Shown here: positions 16,436 through 25,673 of the stretch, piece after piece
Numbering within the stretch: the stretch's first letter is position 1
Layout: each line of letters begins with the position of its first letter
DNA from: an uncultured Collinsella sp.
GTDB taxonomy: Bacteria > Actinomycetota > Coriobacteriia > Coriobacteriales > Coriobacteriaceae
Direction of reading: 5' to 3'
Assembly (NCBI GenBank): GCA_900541745.1
Contig: UQLA01000013.1
Span: forward strand, 12,386 to 76,385
Length of the DNA stretch: 64,000 nucleotides
Notes under the pieces: model-generated
Databases searched by the model: none
What the model was told of the DNA's origin: nothing
The model's input: only the letters and a program-made list of their open reading frames with translations
Position numbers and translations under genes: made by a program

Positions 16436-18505
16436 ATGTCTTCCCAGATGACGGTTATCATCGCCGGTATCGTGCTTGTCGTGGCCATTGTGGTCGCGCT
16501 GGTCATCATGCGCCGCGGCGATTCCCGTTTTACCTACGACACGCAGCATGGAACGGCCCCGCGCGCCACTGAGGGCGAGGGCAATACCGCCGCGACCGCC
16601 TTCAAGGGTCGCTTCTCCATCCTCACCGCCGGCGTGGGCGCAATGTTTGCCGCACTCGCCGTCAAGCTGTGGGGCATGCAGATGGTCTCGTCGGACTACT
16701 ACGACAAGCAGGCCAAGAGCAACCAGACCCGTACCGTCACCACGCCGGCTGTGCGCGGGCGAATCCTTGATCGCAATGGCGTGGCACTTGTGCAAAACCG
16801 TCCCTCACTTGCCGTTGTCGCCTATCGCGACCTGGCCGATGACACCGTGCTGGTGCATCACCTCGCGAATGTGCTCGGCATGCCCTACGTCGCGGTTTTG
16901 CGCAACATTCAGGACAATTCCGAGGGCGCCCAGAGCCTGCATACCATCGCAACGGACGTGCGCCGCTCCACGGTTGCCTATATCAAGGAGCATGCCGGCG
17001 AGTTCCCGGGTGTGAAGATTGCCGAGCGCACCGAGCGCCAGTACCCGTACGGCGAGACGGCCTGTCACATTTTGGGCTATACCGGCACCATTACCTCCGA
17101 GCAGCTCGAGGCACAGAACAAGAAGGCTTCGGGCGATAACGATAGCGCAGCCGGTCAGATTACGTACCAGTCGGGTGATATCGTGGGCCAGGCGGGCGTC
17201 GAGAGCTACTACGAGAACTTGCTGCAGGGTATTCGTGGCGAGCAGACGGTGAAGGTCGATGCCTCGGGCAACGTGACCGGTCAGGCCGGCGCCGTGCCCG
17301 CCAAGGCCGGCTCCGACATTAAGCTCACGCTTGACCTCAAGATTCAGCAAGCCTGCGAGACGGCGCTTGCAAGTGCCATTGAGCTCGCTAAGACCACAGG
17401 CCACAGTGACGCCGGCAACGGTGCCGTGGTGTGCCTCGACCCCAATAACGGCGAGATTCTGGGCATGGCCAGCGAGCCCAAGTTCGATCCTTCGGTGTTT
17501 ATCGGCGGCGTCTCCAACGACGTGTGGACCGAGCTCAACGATGACGAGGGTTCGCATCCGCTGCTCAACCGCGCCATTAGCGGCCAGTACATGTCCGCCT
17601 CGACCATCAAACCCCTCTCGGCGTTGGCTGGCCTTGAGTTTGGCACGTACACTTCGAGTCAAACGACCAACTGCACGGGATATTGGACCGGCTTGGGCAA
17701 ATCTTGGGGAAAATACTGCTGGCTGCACTCCGGCCACGGCACGATGACGCTGCAGTCGGGTATCGCCAACTCCTGCGACCCCGTGTTCTACGATATGGGC
17801 AAGGCGTTTTTCTACAACGACCAGCATCCCGAGGGCCTGCAAGAGGTCTTTCGTCGCTGGGGCCTAGGCAAGACCTGTGGTATCGACCTTCCGAGTGAGG
17901 GTGCCGGCCGCATTCCCGATGCCGAGTGGAAAGAGTCGTACTTTACCGACGCCTCGGCCGAGGACCGCAAATGGAACGCTGGCGATATGACGAACATCGC
18001 CATCGGCCAGGGCGACATTTTGGTGACGCCGCTGCAGATGGCCTGCGCCTATATGGGCATTGCCAACGGCGGCAAACAGTATGTGCCGCATGTGTTCTTG
18101 TCTGCTGTCTCGCGTGATGGCGACGGCGATGCCTACAAGTACAACGGCAAGGGCAAGAAGAAGCGCCTGGAGGCCAAGATCAACAGCGATTCGGATTTGG
18201 CTCTTGTTCGCAACGGCATGCACGACGTGATTTACTCCGCGTCGACTTCGACCGCCGCGCACTTTAACTCTCTGACCCCTACGGTCTACGGCAAGTCCGG
18301 CACGGGCGAGAAGAGCGGCGAGGACGATTACGCGTGGTTTTGCGCCTACGCGCCGGCCGATGACCCCAAGTACGTGATTGCCACTATCTTGGAACAGGGC
18401 GGTGGCGGCTCCGATACCGCGTTGCACGTCGTGCGCGATGTCCTCGGTGCGATTTATGACGAGCCCGACACGTCGACGGCCACGGGCGATTCCTCGGTTC
18501 GATAG
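16436..18505 (+). CDS. mrdA: Penicillin-binding protein 2 (elongation transpeptidase)
   Basis: Class B PBP that cross-links peptidoglycan with RodA during elongation. 689 residues. Dimerisation domain with TTPAVRGRILDRNGVAL near 100 (the RGxIxDRNG motif). Transpeptidase motifs: STIK (S389 nucleophile), SCD (446-448, in place of SxN), and KSGTG (K620). The N-terminus is odd, with two hydrophobic stretches: residues 5-25 and about 62-82. Most PBP2 proteins have a single anchor, so the first ~60 residues may be an additional membrane segment. The ATG at 16436 follows GGGGAGG; frame continuing upstream lies in mreD and is not used. Ten bases before rodA. Confidence 0.94.
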   Translation: MSSQMTVIIAGIVLVVAIVVALVIMRRGDSRFTYDTQHGTAPRATEGEGNTAATAFKGRFSILTAGVGAMFAALAVKLWGMQMVSSDYYDKQAKSNQTRTVTTPAVRGRILDRNGVALVQNRPSLAVVAYRDLADDTVLVHHLANVLGMPYVAVLRNIQDNSEGAQSLHTIATDVRRSTVAYIKEHAGEFPGVKIAERTERQYPYGETACHILGYTGTITSEQLEAQNKKASGDNDSAAGQITYQSGDIVGQAGVESYYENLLQGIRGEQTVKVDASGNVTGQAGAVPAKAGSDIKLTLDLKIQQACETALASAIELAKTTGHSDAGNGAVVCLDPNNGEILGMASEPKFDPSVFIGGVSNDVWTELNDDEGSHPLLNRAISGQYMSASTIKPLSALAGLEFGTYTSSQTTNCTGYWTGLGKSWGKYCWLHSGHGTMTLQSGIANSCDPVFYDMGKAFFYNDQHPEGLQEVFRRWGLGKTCGIDLPSEGAGRIPDAEWKESYFTDASAEDRKWNAGDMTNIAIGQGDILVTPLQMACAYMGIANGGKQYVPHVFLSAVSRDGDGDAYKYNGKGKKKRLEAKINSDSDLALVRNGMHDVIYSASTSTAAHFNSLTPTVYGKSGTGEKSGEDDYAWFCAYAPADDPKYVIATILEQGGGGSDTALHVVRDVLGAIYDEPDTSTATGDSSVR

Positions 18506-18514
18506 GAGGTTGCG

Positions 18515-19741
18515 ATGGACTTTTCGCCGGCGGACCTTTTCCGCTCAACTAAGACCGGCTCCCGCAGCAGCCTGGACCGCGTCAACAAGCAGATTTCCGC
18601 ATCGCGCGGAACGTTTCGCCAGAAGGTACACATCGGTGTGCTGCTGGCTACCGTCGCGCTCGTTGCCTATGGTGCCATCATCATTTGGTCGGCCTCGCAG
18701 TTTAAGGCCGATGCCTCGTTCTCGCGACACCTGCTGGGTATCGGTATTGGCGCGGTGCTGGCGGTGCTCGTCTGGCGCACCGACCTGCGTGGCATTTCCA
18801 ATTTCTCGACGGCGTTGCTCGTCATTGACCTTATTGTGATCTTCTCGCCCAAGATTCCGGGCCTGTCCTATACGGGCGGTCTGGGCATGACGGGTTGGAT
18901 CAAGATTCCCGGTATCGGCCTGACCTTCCAGCCCGTTGAGCTCGCCAAGCTCATCACTATCTTCTTTATGGCCACGCTTGGCTCGCAGTACAACGGCCGC
19001 ATCGATACCGTTCGCGACTACATTAAGCTCTGCGGCATGCTGTCCATTCCGTTTTTGGCCGTCGTCGCCATGGGCGACCTGGGCTCGGGCCTGGTCGTGC
19101 TGGTGTCGGGCGCAATCGTCATCTGCATGAGCGGCGCACGCCGCGAATGGGTGCTGTCGACCTTGGCCCTTCTGGTTGGTTTGATTGCGCTCATCTTGGC
19201 GCTCGACTCGGTCTTTGATTCGCTCCTTGGCCACGACGTGCTTATCAAGCAGTATCAGATGAACCGTCTGACAGTCTTCATCAACCCCGACAAAGCCGAT
19301 TCGGATGATGCCTACAACCTGCAGCAGTCGCTCATTGCCGTCGGATCGGGTGGCTTCTTTGGTAAGGGCCTGGGCCACGCGACGCAGTCGGCCGGCGGCT
19401 TTCTACCCGAGTTCCACACCGACTTCGTCTTCGCCTTCCTGTCCGAGACGTTCGGCTTCTGCGGCTCTTTTTTGCTTCTGTGCCTCTACGTGCTGCTGAT
19501 CTTCTCGACGATCCGCGTTGCCTTTAAGTGCGAGTCACTGTTCTTGCGCCTATCGTGCGTGGGTATCGTCGGCATGTGGGCGTTCCAGACCTTCGAGAAC
19601 ATCGGCATGTGCATTGGCATGATGCCGATTACCGGTATTCCGCTGCCGTTTATTAGTTTTGGTTCGTCGTCGATGATGATTCAGTTGCTGACGGTGGGTA
19701 TCGTACAATCCATATGGCGGCATCGTTCGGGCGCCGCGTAA
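18515..19741 (+). CDS. rodA: SEDS peptidoglycan glycosyltransferase RodA
   Basis: Polymerises lipid II into glycan strands in partnership with PBP2; integral membrane protein. 408 residues with a roughly 45-residue cytoplasmic N-terminal extension, then ten or so membrane helices. Family signatures: GFLPEFHTDFVFAFLSETFGF near residue 290 and MPITGIPLPFISFGSSSMM near the end, as in RodA/FtsW/SpoVE. FQPVELAKL contains the expected conserved region. AGGAGG precedes the ATG by seven bases. Adjacent to mrdA, which favours RodA over FtsW. Confidence 0.95.
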   Translation: MDFSPADLFRSTKTGSRSSLDRVNKQISASRGTFRQKVHIGVLLATVALVAYGAIIIWSASQFKADASFSRHLLGIGIGAVLAVLVWRTDLRGISNFSTALLVIDLIVIFSPKIPGLSYTGGLGMTGWIKIPGIGLTFQPVELAKLITIFFMATLGSQYNGRIDTVRDYIKLCGMLSIPFLAVVAMGDLGSGLVVLVSGAIVICMSGARREWVLSTLALLVGLIALILALDSVFDSLLGHDVLIKQYQMNRLTVFINPDKADSDDAYNLQQSLIAVGSGGFFGKGLGHATQSAGGFLPEFHTDFVFAFLSETFGFCGSFLLLCLYVLLIFSTIRVAFKCESLFLRLSCVGIVGMWAFQTFENIGMCIGMMPITGIPLPFISFGSSSMMIQLLTVGIVQSIWRHRSGAA

Positions 19742-19759
19742 CCGCTGGAGGGGTTTGCC

Positions 19760-20689
19760 ATGAAGATTCCCATAGATAAGTTGACCAGCGCTTTTAAGAT
19801 GGGCGCGTCTGTTAAGAAGGATTCCGATACACCGGTGCGTGTCTCGGTTTACCTTGATTCGACTGCGTCTCGCTTTTTGGTCGAGACGGTGCGCGATGCC
19901 TTTGTGCCGCAGACGACTTCGGGCATTGTGCGTGTTGATCGCCTAGGGGAGGACCGTATCGTTCCCAAGGCCGATACCGACGTGGTGTTGGTCCTCTCGT
20001 GCGGATCTGACCGCTTGGAGAGTGCTGTGCAGGAGCTCGTGATTGCCGGCGCACCCGTGTGCGTGCTTGCCGAGTCCGCCGTCGAGGTACCGTTCGTTGA
20101 GGAATCCACGCCCATGCTCGGCGTGGTGGCGGCGACCGATAAGACCTATCTGCTCGAGACGCTTGCCCGCTGGATCCTCGATCGCACGGACAAGGAGACG
20201 GCTTTTGCCGCCAACTTTGCCTTTATGCGCATCGCGGCGGCAAACCGCATCATTACCTCGTGCGCGCTCACCAACATGGCGACGGGCGCCCTGGTGTTTT
20301 TGCCGGGTGCCGACTATCCCGTGATGGCGCTGGCGCAGGTGGGCATGCTCTTTGAGCTGGCGGCCATCTTTGGACGCGGCATAAAGCCCGAGCGCGGCTA
20401 CGAGGTCGCGGGCGTGCTCGCCGGCGGTCTGGTGATTCGCGCCGTCACCCGCGCATTGGTGAAGCAGACGCCGCACATCGGCTTTGTCGTCAAGGCGTTA
20501 ACCGCAGCTGCCGGCACCTATGGCATGGGTCGCGCGCTCGTGTCGCTCTACGAGCGCGATGTGGACTACAGCCGCGCCAATGAGGTTGTCAACGCCACGT
20601 TTTCGCGCGTTCGCGACCTGGTGACCACGGTCTCCGGTGCCACCCGTCCTATGAGTCCTTTCGAGGATGCATCCGATCTCGCTGCTTAG
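19760..20689 (+). CDS. DUF697-like membrane-associated protein
   Basis: 309 residues, not assigned a function. Residues 25-150 alternate strands and helices (VRVSVYLDSTASRFLVETV, DTDVVLVLSCGSDRLESAV, APVCVLAES) like a Rossmann or G-domain fold, but no Walker A motif is present. Residues 160-290 resemble DUF697 (YcjF-type): PGADYPVMALAQVGMLFELAAIFGR, followed by two Gly/Ala-rich hydrophobic helices. DUF697 proteins often accompany GTPases of envelope or stress function. It is 18 bases after rodA and ten bases before a radical SAM gene, apparently in the same operon, so a link with cell envelope work is possible. Confidence 0.75.
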   Translation: MKIPIDKLTSAFKMGASVKKDSDTPVRVSVYLDSTASRFLVETVRDAFVPQTTSGIVRVDRLGEDRIVPKADTDVVLVLSCGSDRLESAVQELVIAGAPVCVLAESAVEVPFVEESTPMLGVVAATDKTYLLETLARWILDRTDKETAFAANFAFMRIAAANRIITSCALTNMATGALVFLPGADYPVMALAQVGMLFELAAIFGRGIKPERGYEVAGVLAGGLVIRAVTRALVKQTPHIGFVVKALTAAAGTYGMGRALVSLYERDVDYSRANEVVNATFSRVRDLVTTVSGATRPMSPFEDASDLAA

Positions 20690-20698
20690 GGGTTTCTG

Positions 20699-22576
20699 TT
20701 GCGCGTTCCATACCAAGACTGTTTTCATCTGATCGAGCCGCTGCTCGCCAAGGTCGAAAAGCCGAGTCGCTATATCGACCACGAGTGGGGCACGCTCTCA
20801 AAGGCCGATGCCGACTATCGCTGTTGCATGATCTATCCGGATGTGTATGAGGTCGGTCTGCCTAACCAGGGCATCGCCATTCTCTACAACATCCTTAATC
20901 AGGCCGAGGGCATCTCCTGCGAGCGCGGCTACGTGCCGTGGCCTGATATGGGCGATGCCATGCGCGAGGCGGGGATTCCGCTGCTGTCGCTCGAGGGTGC
21001 AGCGCCCGTGGCCTCGTTCGACATCGTCGGCATGCACGTGCCGCACGAGATGGCTGTGACGAACTTCCTCGAAGCGCTCGATCTCGCCGGCATTCCGCTG
21101 TTGGCGGCCGACCGTACCGAGGACGATTCCATCATCGTCGCCGGTGGTCCCTCGGTGTATAACCCCGAGCCGTACGCGGCCTTTTTCGATGCCATCCTCA
21201 TTGGCGAGGGCGAGGAGTCGCTGCTCGAGATCTGCCAGCTGCATCGCCGCTTGCGCGACGAGGGCGTCTCGCGCGCTCAGATTGTCGAGCAGCTCGCGAC
21301 TGTCGCCGGTACCTATGTCCCGTCCCTGTATGAGGTGCGTCATGACGAGCCCTGCTCGCCGCATGGCTATACCGTGCCGCGCGAGGGCAAGGACGTCCCG
21401 CCGGTAGTCTACAAGCGCGTCGTCGAGGACTTTGGTGCCACCAATCCGCTTTCTCAGTCGTGCGTGCCGTATGCGCAGCTCGTCCACGATCGCCTGTCTA
21501 TCGAGATCCTGCGTGGCTGCGCCCGCGGCTGCCGTTTTTGCCAGGCCGGTATGACGTATCGTCCGGTACGCGAGCGCTCGGCCGACCAGATCGTGTCATC
21601 AGTGATCCAAGGTTTGGAAAAGACTGGCTATGACGAGGTGTCGCTTACCTCGCTTTCGACGACCGACCACTCCTGTATCCGCGACGTGCTCGGTAGGCTC
21701 AACCGTCGTCTGGAGGACACGGGCATTCGCGTGTCCATTCCGTCGCAGCGCTTGGATTCGTTTGGCGTTGACATGGCCGAGTCGGTTGCCGGCGAAAAGA
21801 AGGGCGGCCTGACGTTTGCGCCCGAGGCGGGCAGCCAGCGTATGCGCGACATCATCAACAAGAACGTGACCGAGGAGGACTTGGATCGCGCGGCCAAGGC
21901 GGCCTTCGAGGCCGGCTGGAACCGCATGAAGCTCTACTTCATGATGGGCCTTCCCGGCGAGCGCGACGAGGACATCGTGGCTATCGCCAACCTGGCCGAT
22001 CACGTGCTGGAGCTCGGCCGCTCCGTGGTGCCCAAGGCACGCCGCGGGTCTATCTCGGTGTCTATCTCTGTTTCGGTGTTCATCCCCAAGGCGGCAACGC
22101 CTTTCCAGTGGTGCCCGCAGCTCGATTACGACGACGTTAAGCGCCGCCAGAAGCTGCTCATCACGAGCGTGCGCAACCGTGCCGTTCGCGTGCACTACCA
22201 CGATGCCGAGACCTCGCTTGTCGAGGCTGCGCTCTCCCGTGCCGGTCGCGATATGACGCCGGTCATCATCGATGCCTGGCGTGCGGGCTCGCGCTTCGAC
22301 GCCTGGGTGGAGCACTTCTCGCTCGACAACTGGAAGGAGGCCGCTGCCAAAAACGGCATCGACCTCAACGAACTGGTGCACTTGCCCTACGAGCTGGACT
22401 GGCGCCTGCCCTGGGAGCACGTGAGCCCCGGCTGCTCGCGCGGCTTCCTCGAGCGCGAATACCGCCGTTCGCTCGAGGGCGTCACGACGCCCGATTGCAC
22501 CCGCACGTCGTGCACCGGCTGCGGAATCTGTCCCACGCTCCACGCCAAGAACGTATTGATGGGTGATCGCGCATGA
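20699..22576 (+). CDS. B12-binding/radical SAM protein, TIGR03960-like
   Basis: Putative radical SAM enzyme of 625 residues with unknown substrate. N-terminal part resembles a B12-binding-like fold (MIYPDVYEVGLPNQGIAILYNIL, IIVAGGPSVYNPEPYAAFFDAILIGEGEE). The radical SAM core begins at RGCARGCRFCQAGMTYRP near residue 270, where CxxxCxxC would bind the 4Fe-4S cluster. GLTFAPEAGSQRMR and MKLYFMMGLPGE are further conserved segments. The C-terminus has a Cys cluster (CTRTSCTGCGICPTLH) that could hold another metal centre. TTG start after AGGGG. It overlaps the DUF2344 gene by four bases, the usual pairing for this family in many bacteria. Confidence 0.87.
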   Translation: MRVPYQDCFHLIEPLLAKVEKPSRYIDHEWGTLSKADADYRCCMIYPDVYEVGLPNQGIAILYNILNQAEGISCERGYVPWPDMGDAMREAGIPLLSLEGAAPVASFDIVGMHVPHEMAVTNFLEALDLAGIPLLAADRTEDDSIIVAGGPSVYNPEPYAAFFDAILIGEGEESLLEICQLHRRLRDEGVSRAQIVEQLATVAGTYVPSLYEVRHDEPCSPHGYTVPREGKDVPPVVYKRVVEDFGATNPLSQSCVPYAQLVHDRLSIEILRGCARGCRFCQAGMTYRPVRERSADQIVSSVIQGLEKTGYDEVSLTSLSTTDHSCIRDVLGRLNRRLEDTGIRVSIPSQRLDSFGVDMAESVAGEKKGGLTFAPEAGSQRMRDIINKNVTEEDLDRAAKAAFEAGWNRMKLYFMMGLPGERDEDIVAIANLADHVLELGRSVVPKARRGSISVSISVSVFIPKAATPFQWCPQLDYDDVKRRQKLLITSVRNRAVRVHYHDAETSLVEAALSRAGRDMTPVIIDAWRAGSRFDAWVEHFSLDNWKEAAAKNGIDLNELVHLPYELDWRLPWEHVSPGCSRGFLEREYRRSLEGVTTPDCTRTSCTGCGICPTLHAKNVLMGDRA

Positions 22577-23385
22577 GTGAGCGCTTGACCGACAATCCCA
22601 CGCTCTTTAGGCTGCGCGTTCGCTACGGCAAGCGTGATCGCCTTAAGTACCTGGGTCATCTGGAACTAATCCATACCATTGAGCGCATCGTGCGCCGTGC
22701 GGGCCTGCCCTATGCCGTGACGCAGGGTTTCTCGCCGCATATGCGCGTGGGCTTTTCGTCGGCGCTGCCCGTGGGCACGTCGTCGACCTGCGAGTGGTAT
22801 GACCTGTTTATGACCGAGTTTGTCGCTCTTGACGAGGCCTTTGAGCGCCTGGCCGCTGCATCGCCTGCCGATCTGGCGCCTATCGAGGCCGCCTACATCG
22901 ACGTGCGCACGCCGGCGCTGACGGCTCAGCTTACGCGCCTGTCGTACTGCATCGACTTGCACCTGGACCCCGAGGCCCCCGTGAGCGCCGACGAGGTGCG
23001 CGCTGCGATCGACACGCTGCGCGCGGGTCACGGCATTGACTATGCGCGCGGCAAAAAGAGCAAGCGCCTTGATCTGGACCATACGCTCGTTGGCTATGAG
23101 CTTGCGGCGGGGGAGCGACCGGACCATCTGGTGCTCATGCTCGACACCCATGCCGACAACGAGGGCTCCATGCGTCCGGAGATTTTGCTTTCTGCTGCTG
23201 ATGTTTTGTTGCAGGGCTTGACCCCGGGCGTCGATGCACCTATTGTTTCCACCGGTATGCAAGACCTCGTGACCATCTGCTCCTACGATGTCGAGCGTCA
23301 GAATCAAGCATGCGAGGACGACGAGGGCCGACTCGTCAGCCCCATACCTGTGCGAACTTGTGGATTTGCTCCACATACTCGTTGA
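22573..23385 (+). CDS. Radical SAM-associated DUF2344 protein (TIGR03936-like)
   Basis: 270 residues. The N-terminal half matches the DUF2344 pattern RVRYGKRDRLKYLGHLELIHTIERIVRRAGLPYAVTQGFSPH followed by GFSSALPVGTSS. The family is found next to, or fused with, the TIGR03960 radical SAM protein, and the ATGA overlap here (start inside the upstream stop) agrees. Proposed roles in RNA modification are unproven. The last ~70 residues look variable. The rplU promoter overlaps its final codons. Confidence 0.85.
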   Translation: MSERLTDNPTLFRLRVRYGKRDRLKYLGHLELIHTIERIVRRAGLPYAVTQGFSPHMRVGFSSALPVGTSSTCEWYDLFMTEFVALDEAFERLAAASPADLAPIEAAYIDVRTPALTAQLTRLSYCIDLHLDPEAPVSADEVRAAIDTLRAGHGIDYARGKKSKRLDLDHTLVGYELAAGERPDHLVLMLDTHADNEGSMRPEILLSAADVLLQGLTPGVDAPIVSTGMQDLVTICSYDVERQNQACEDDEGRLVSPIPVRTCGFAPHTR

Positions 23386-23410
23386 CGGGGGTATTATCGC
23401 CTGCTACTAT
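23382..23410 (+). promoter_or_regulatory. Promoter of rplU operon
   Basis: TTGACG (23382-23387), 17-base spacer, TACTAT (23405-23410) preceded by TGC as an extended -10. The -35 overlaps the DUF2344 stop codon. Leads into rplU about 40 bases later. Confidence 0.8.
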
Positions 23411-23452
23411 ATTCGGCTGTTGCACTAACTGATGCATGAAGGGCAAGTAAAC

Positions 23453-23827
23453 ATGTACGCAATCGTTAACACGGGCGGCAAGCAGTACAAGGTCGCCACC
23501 GACGATGTCATCACCGTCGAGAAGATCGAGGGCAATGAGGGCGACAAGGTCACCCTGCCGGTCATCTTCCTCAACGATGGTAAGAAGATCGTCACCGATC
23601 CCGACAAGCTGGCCAAGGCCAAGGTTACCGCTCAGATCGTTGAGCAGTTCAAGGGCGAGAAGCAGCTGGTCTTCAAGTTCCACAAGCGTAAGCGCTATCG
23701 TCGTCTGAAGGGTCACCGTCAGCAGCTCACCAAGCTGAAGATCGTGAAGGTCCAGGCTACGTCCCGCGCCAAGAAGGCTGTCAAGGCAGAGGCCGAGGCT
23801 GTTGCCGAGGCTCCCGTCGCCGAGTAG
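23453..23827 (+). CDS. rplU: 50S ribosomal protein L21
   Basis: 124 residues, a large-subunit protein binding 23S rRNA. The family core MYAIVNTGGKQYKVATDD to KRKRYRRLKGHRQQLTKLKI is complete. An Ala/Glu-rich tail (KAEAEAVAEAPVAE) extends beyond the normal ~103 residues. The ATG at 23453 is preferred over an in-frame ATG seven codons earlier because the protein aligns at MYAIV and AAGGGCAAG precedes it. Transcribed with rpmA as in most bacteria. Confidence 0.97.
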   Translation: MYAIVNTGGKQYKVATDDVITVEKIEGNEGDKVTLPVIFLNDGKKIVTDPDKLAKAKVTAQIVEQFKGEKQLVFKFHKRKRYRRLKGHRQQLTKLKIVKVQATSRAKKAVKAEAEAVAEAPVAE

Positions 23828-23860
23828 ATTACACTCGTAACGAAAGAGTAGGTATACACA

Positions 23861-24118
23861 ATGGCACACAAAAAAGGACTCGGTTCCTCCCGTAATGGCC
23901 GTGACTCCCGCGGTCAGCGCCTTGGCACGAAGCGCTTCGCCGGCCAGACGGTAACCACGGGCACGATTCTCGTCCGTCAGCACGGCACGCACATCCACCC
24001 GGGTGAGAACGTTGGCCGTGGCAAGGACGACACGCTGTTCGCGCTGGTCGACGGTACCGTTGAGTTCCACAAGGGTATCAAGCACAGGGTCAGCGTACGC
24101 CCGCTCGCGAACGCGTAA
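23861..24118 (+). CDS. rpmA: 50S ribosomal protein L27
   Basis: 85 residues; lies near the peptidyl-transferase centre. MAHKKGLGSSRNGRDSRGQRLGTKRFAGQ is the standard N-terminus without the cleavable extension of Firmicutes, so no Prp protease processing is expected. GTILVRQHGTHIHPGENVGRGKDDTLFAL is the conserved middle. It follows rplU by 33 bases with GAAAGAG upstream, and a terminator at 24144-24187 comes after it. Confidence 0.98.
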   Translation: MAHKKGLGSSRNGRDSRGQRLGTKRFAGQTVTTGTILVRQHGTHIHPGENVGRGKDDTLFALVDGTVEFHKGIKHRVSVRPLANA

Positions 24119-24143
24119 TTCACCCTTCATAGAGCACATATGT

Positions 24144-24187
24144 GGGAGGCACTTGAGTTTTAGGATTCAAGGGTCTCCCTCTTTTTT
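24144..24187 (+). terminator. Terminator after rpmA
   Basis: GGGAGGCACTTGA (24144-24156) pairs, with one mismatch and one G-U, with TCAAGGGTCTCCC ending at 24179, then TCTTTTTTG. Probably limits the amount of transcript passing into obgE, since no promoter is seen between them. Confidence 0.75.
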
Positions 24188-24203
24188 GTAGGAGGCGATT
24201 CTG

Positions 24204-25670
24204 TTGTCACAGTTCACCGATATCAGCCGCATTAACGTGTGCGGCGGCGACGGCGGTGCCGGATGCATGTCGTTTAGGCGCGAGGCCTTTGTCCCCAAGG
24301 GCGGCCCCGATGGCGGCGACGGCGGTCGTGGCGGCAATGTCGTCATCCAGGCCGATGCTCAGCTGTCTTCACTGATCGATTACCGCTTTAAGCATCACTT
24401 TCGTGCCGAGCGCGGAACGCACGGTCAGGGCGCCCGCCGCAACGGCAAAAGCGGCGAGGACCTGATCCTTAAGGTTCCCATGGGTACCGTGGTGCGCGAG
24501 CTCGACCCCGAGACGCAGACCCCGATGTTCGAGATTGCTGACCTGGTGCACGACGGTGAGCGCGTCGTCGTGGCGCCCGGTGGCGCCGGCGGTCTGGGCA
24601 ATACCCACTTTGTGACGTCGGTGCGCCGCGCGCCCGCGTTCGCCCAGCTGGGCGAGCCGGCCGAGGAGCACTGGATTGAGCTCGAGATGAAGCTCATGGC
24701 CGATGCCGCGCTCGTGGGCTTCCCCTCGGTGGGTAAATCCTCACTTATTGCGCGCATGAGTGCCGCCCGACCCAAGATCGCCGACTATCCGTTTACCACG
24801 CTTGTGCCCAACTTGGGTATGGTGCGTGCCGGCGAGTACTCCTATGTCGTTGCCGACGTCCCCGGCCTTATCGAGGGTGCGAGCGAGGGCAAGGGCCTGG
24901 GCCATCAGTTCCTGCGCCACATCGAGCGCACGGCACTCATCATGCATGTCGTCGATATGACGGGCGGTTTTGAGGATCGCGATCCGGTCGAGGACTATCG
25001 CATCATCAACCGCGAGCTCGAGCAGTATGGCGCCGAGCTTTCGGAGCGCCCGCAGATCGTCGTCGCCAACAAGTGCGATGCGCCGGGCACGGCTGACAAG
25101 ATTGCCGACCTCAAACGCGCCGCGCTCGACGATGGACATATGTTCTTTGCCGTGTCTGCTGTGACGGGCGCCGGCCTCAACACGTTGATGCTTGCCGTGG
25201 GCGAGCAGGTGGCTAAGCTGCGCGCCGAGTTGGCTGTCTCCGATGAGCCGGTCGATCTGCGCGACGATGAGTGGGAGCGCCGTCGCCTGCAGCGTGAGAA
25301 GCGTTTCCGTATTGTTCAGGAAGAGCCCCATGCCTTCCGCGTGGTCGGTCGCGCCATCGAGCGCATGGTTATCCAGACCGACTGGGAAAACGAGGAGGCC
25401 GTCATCTACCTGCAGCATAAGTTTGCGCGCATGGGTGTTGACGACGCGCTCGAGAAGGCCGGCTGCCGTGCGGGCGACGAGGTCCGCATTTGCCAGCGCG
25501 CCTTTGACTTCGAGGGTGCCGAGGACTTCTCGGAGTACGAGGAGGAGCTTGAGGGCGAAGGCGTTGAGGTTATTGACGTAGCGGCCGAGGGTGCGGATGT
25601 GGTTGATGCCACCGAGGGCTCCGAAGACACTACCGAAGTCGACGTTGTTGAGATCCCGGAGGGCGAGTAG
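24204..25670 (+). CDS. obgE: GTPase Obg/CgtA
   Basis: Ribosome-associated GTPase for 50S assembly and stress signalling. 488 residues. The glycine-rich Obg fold occupies 1-155 (GGDGGAGCMSFRREAFVPKGGPDGGDGGRGG). G domain: GFPSVGKSS (G1), DYPFTTLVPNLG (G2), DVPGLIEGASEGKGLG (G3), NKCD (G4). From about 340 an OCT domain follows, as in Gram-positive Obg proteins, then an acidic tail of about 50 residues. The OCT domain matches the B. subtilis type. TTG start with GGAGG eight bases upstream. Four bases before nadD. Confidence 0.97.
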   Translation: MSQFTDISRINVCGGDGGAGCMSFRREAFVPKGGPDGGDGGRGGNVVIQADAQLSSLIDYRFKHHFRAERGTHGQGARRNGKSGEDLILKVPMGTVVRELDPETQTPMFEIADLVHDGERVVVAPGGAGGLGNTHFVTSVRRAPAFAQLGEPAEEHWIELEMKLMADAALVGFPSVGKSSLIARMSAARPKIADYPFTTLVPNLGMVRAGEYSYVVADVPGLIEGASEGKGLGHQFLRHIERTALIMHVVDMTGGFEDRDPVEDYRIINRELEQYGAELSERPQIVVANKCDAPGTADKIADLKRAALDDGHMFFAVSAVTGAGLNTLMLAVGEQVAKLRAELAVSDEPVDLRDDEWERRRLQREKRFRIVQEEPHAFRVVGRAIERMVIQTDWENEEAVIYLQHKFARMGVDDALEKAGCRAGDEVRICQRAFDFEGAEDFSEYEEELEGEGVEVIDVAAEGADVVDATEGSEDTTEVDVVEIPEGE

Positions 25671-25673
25671 GCC

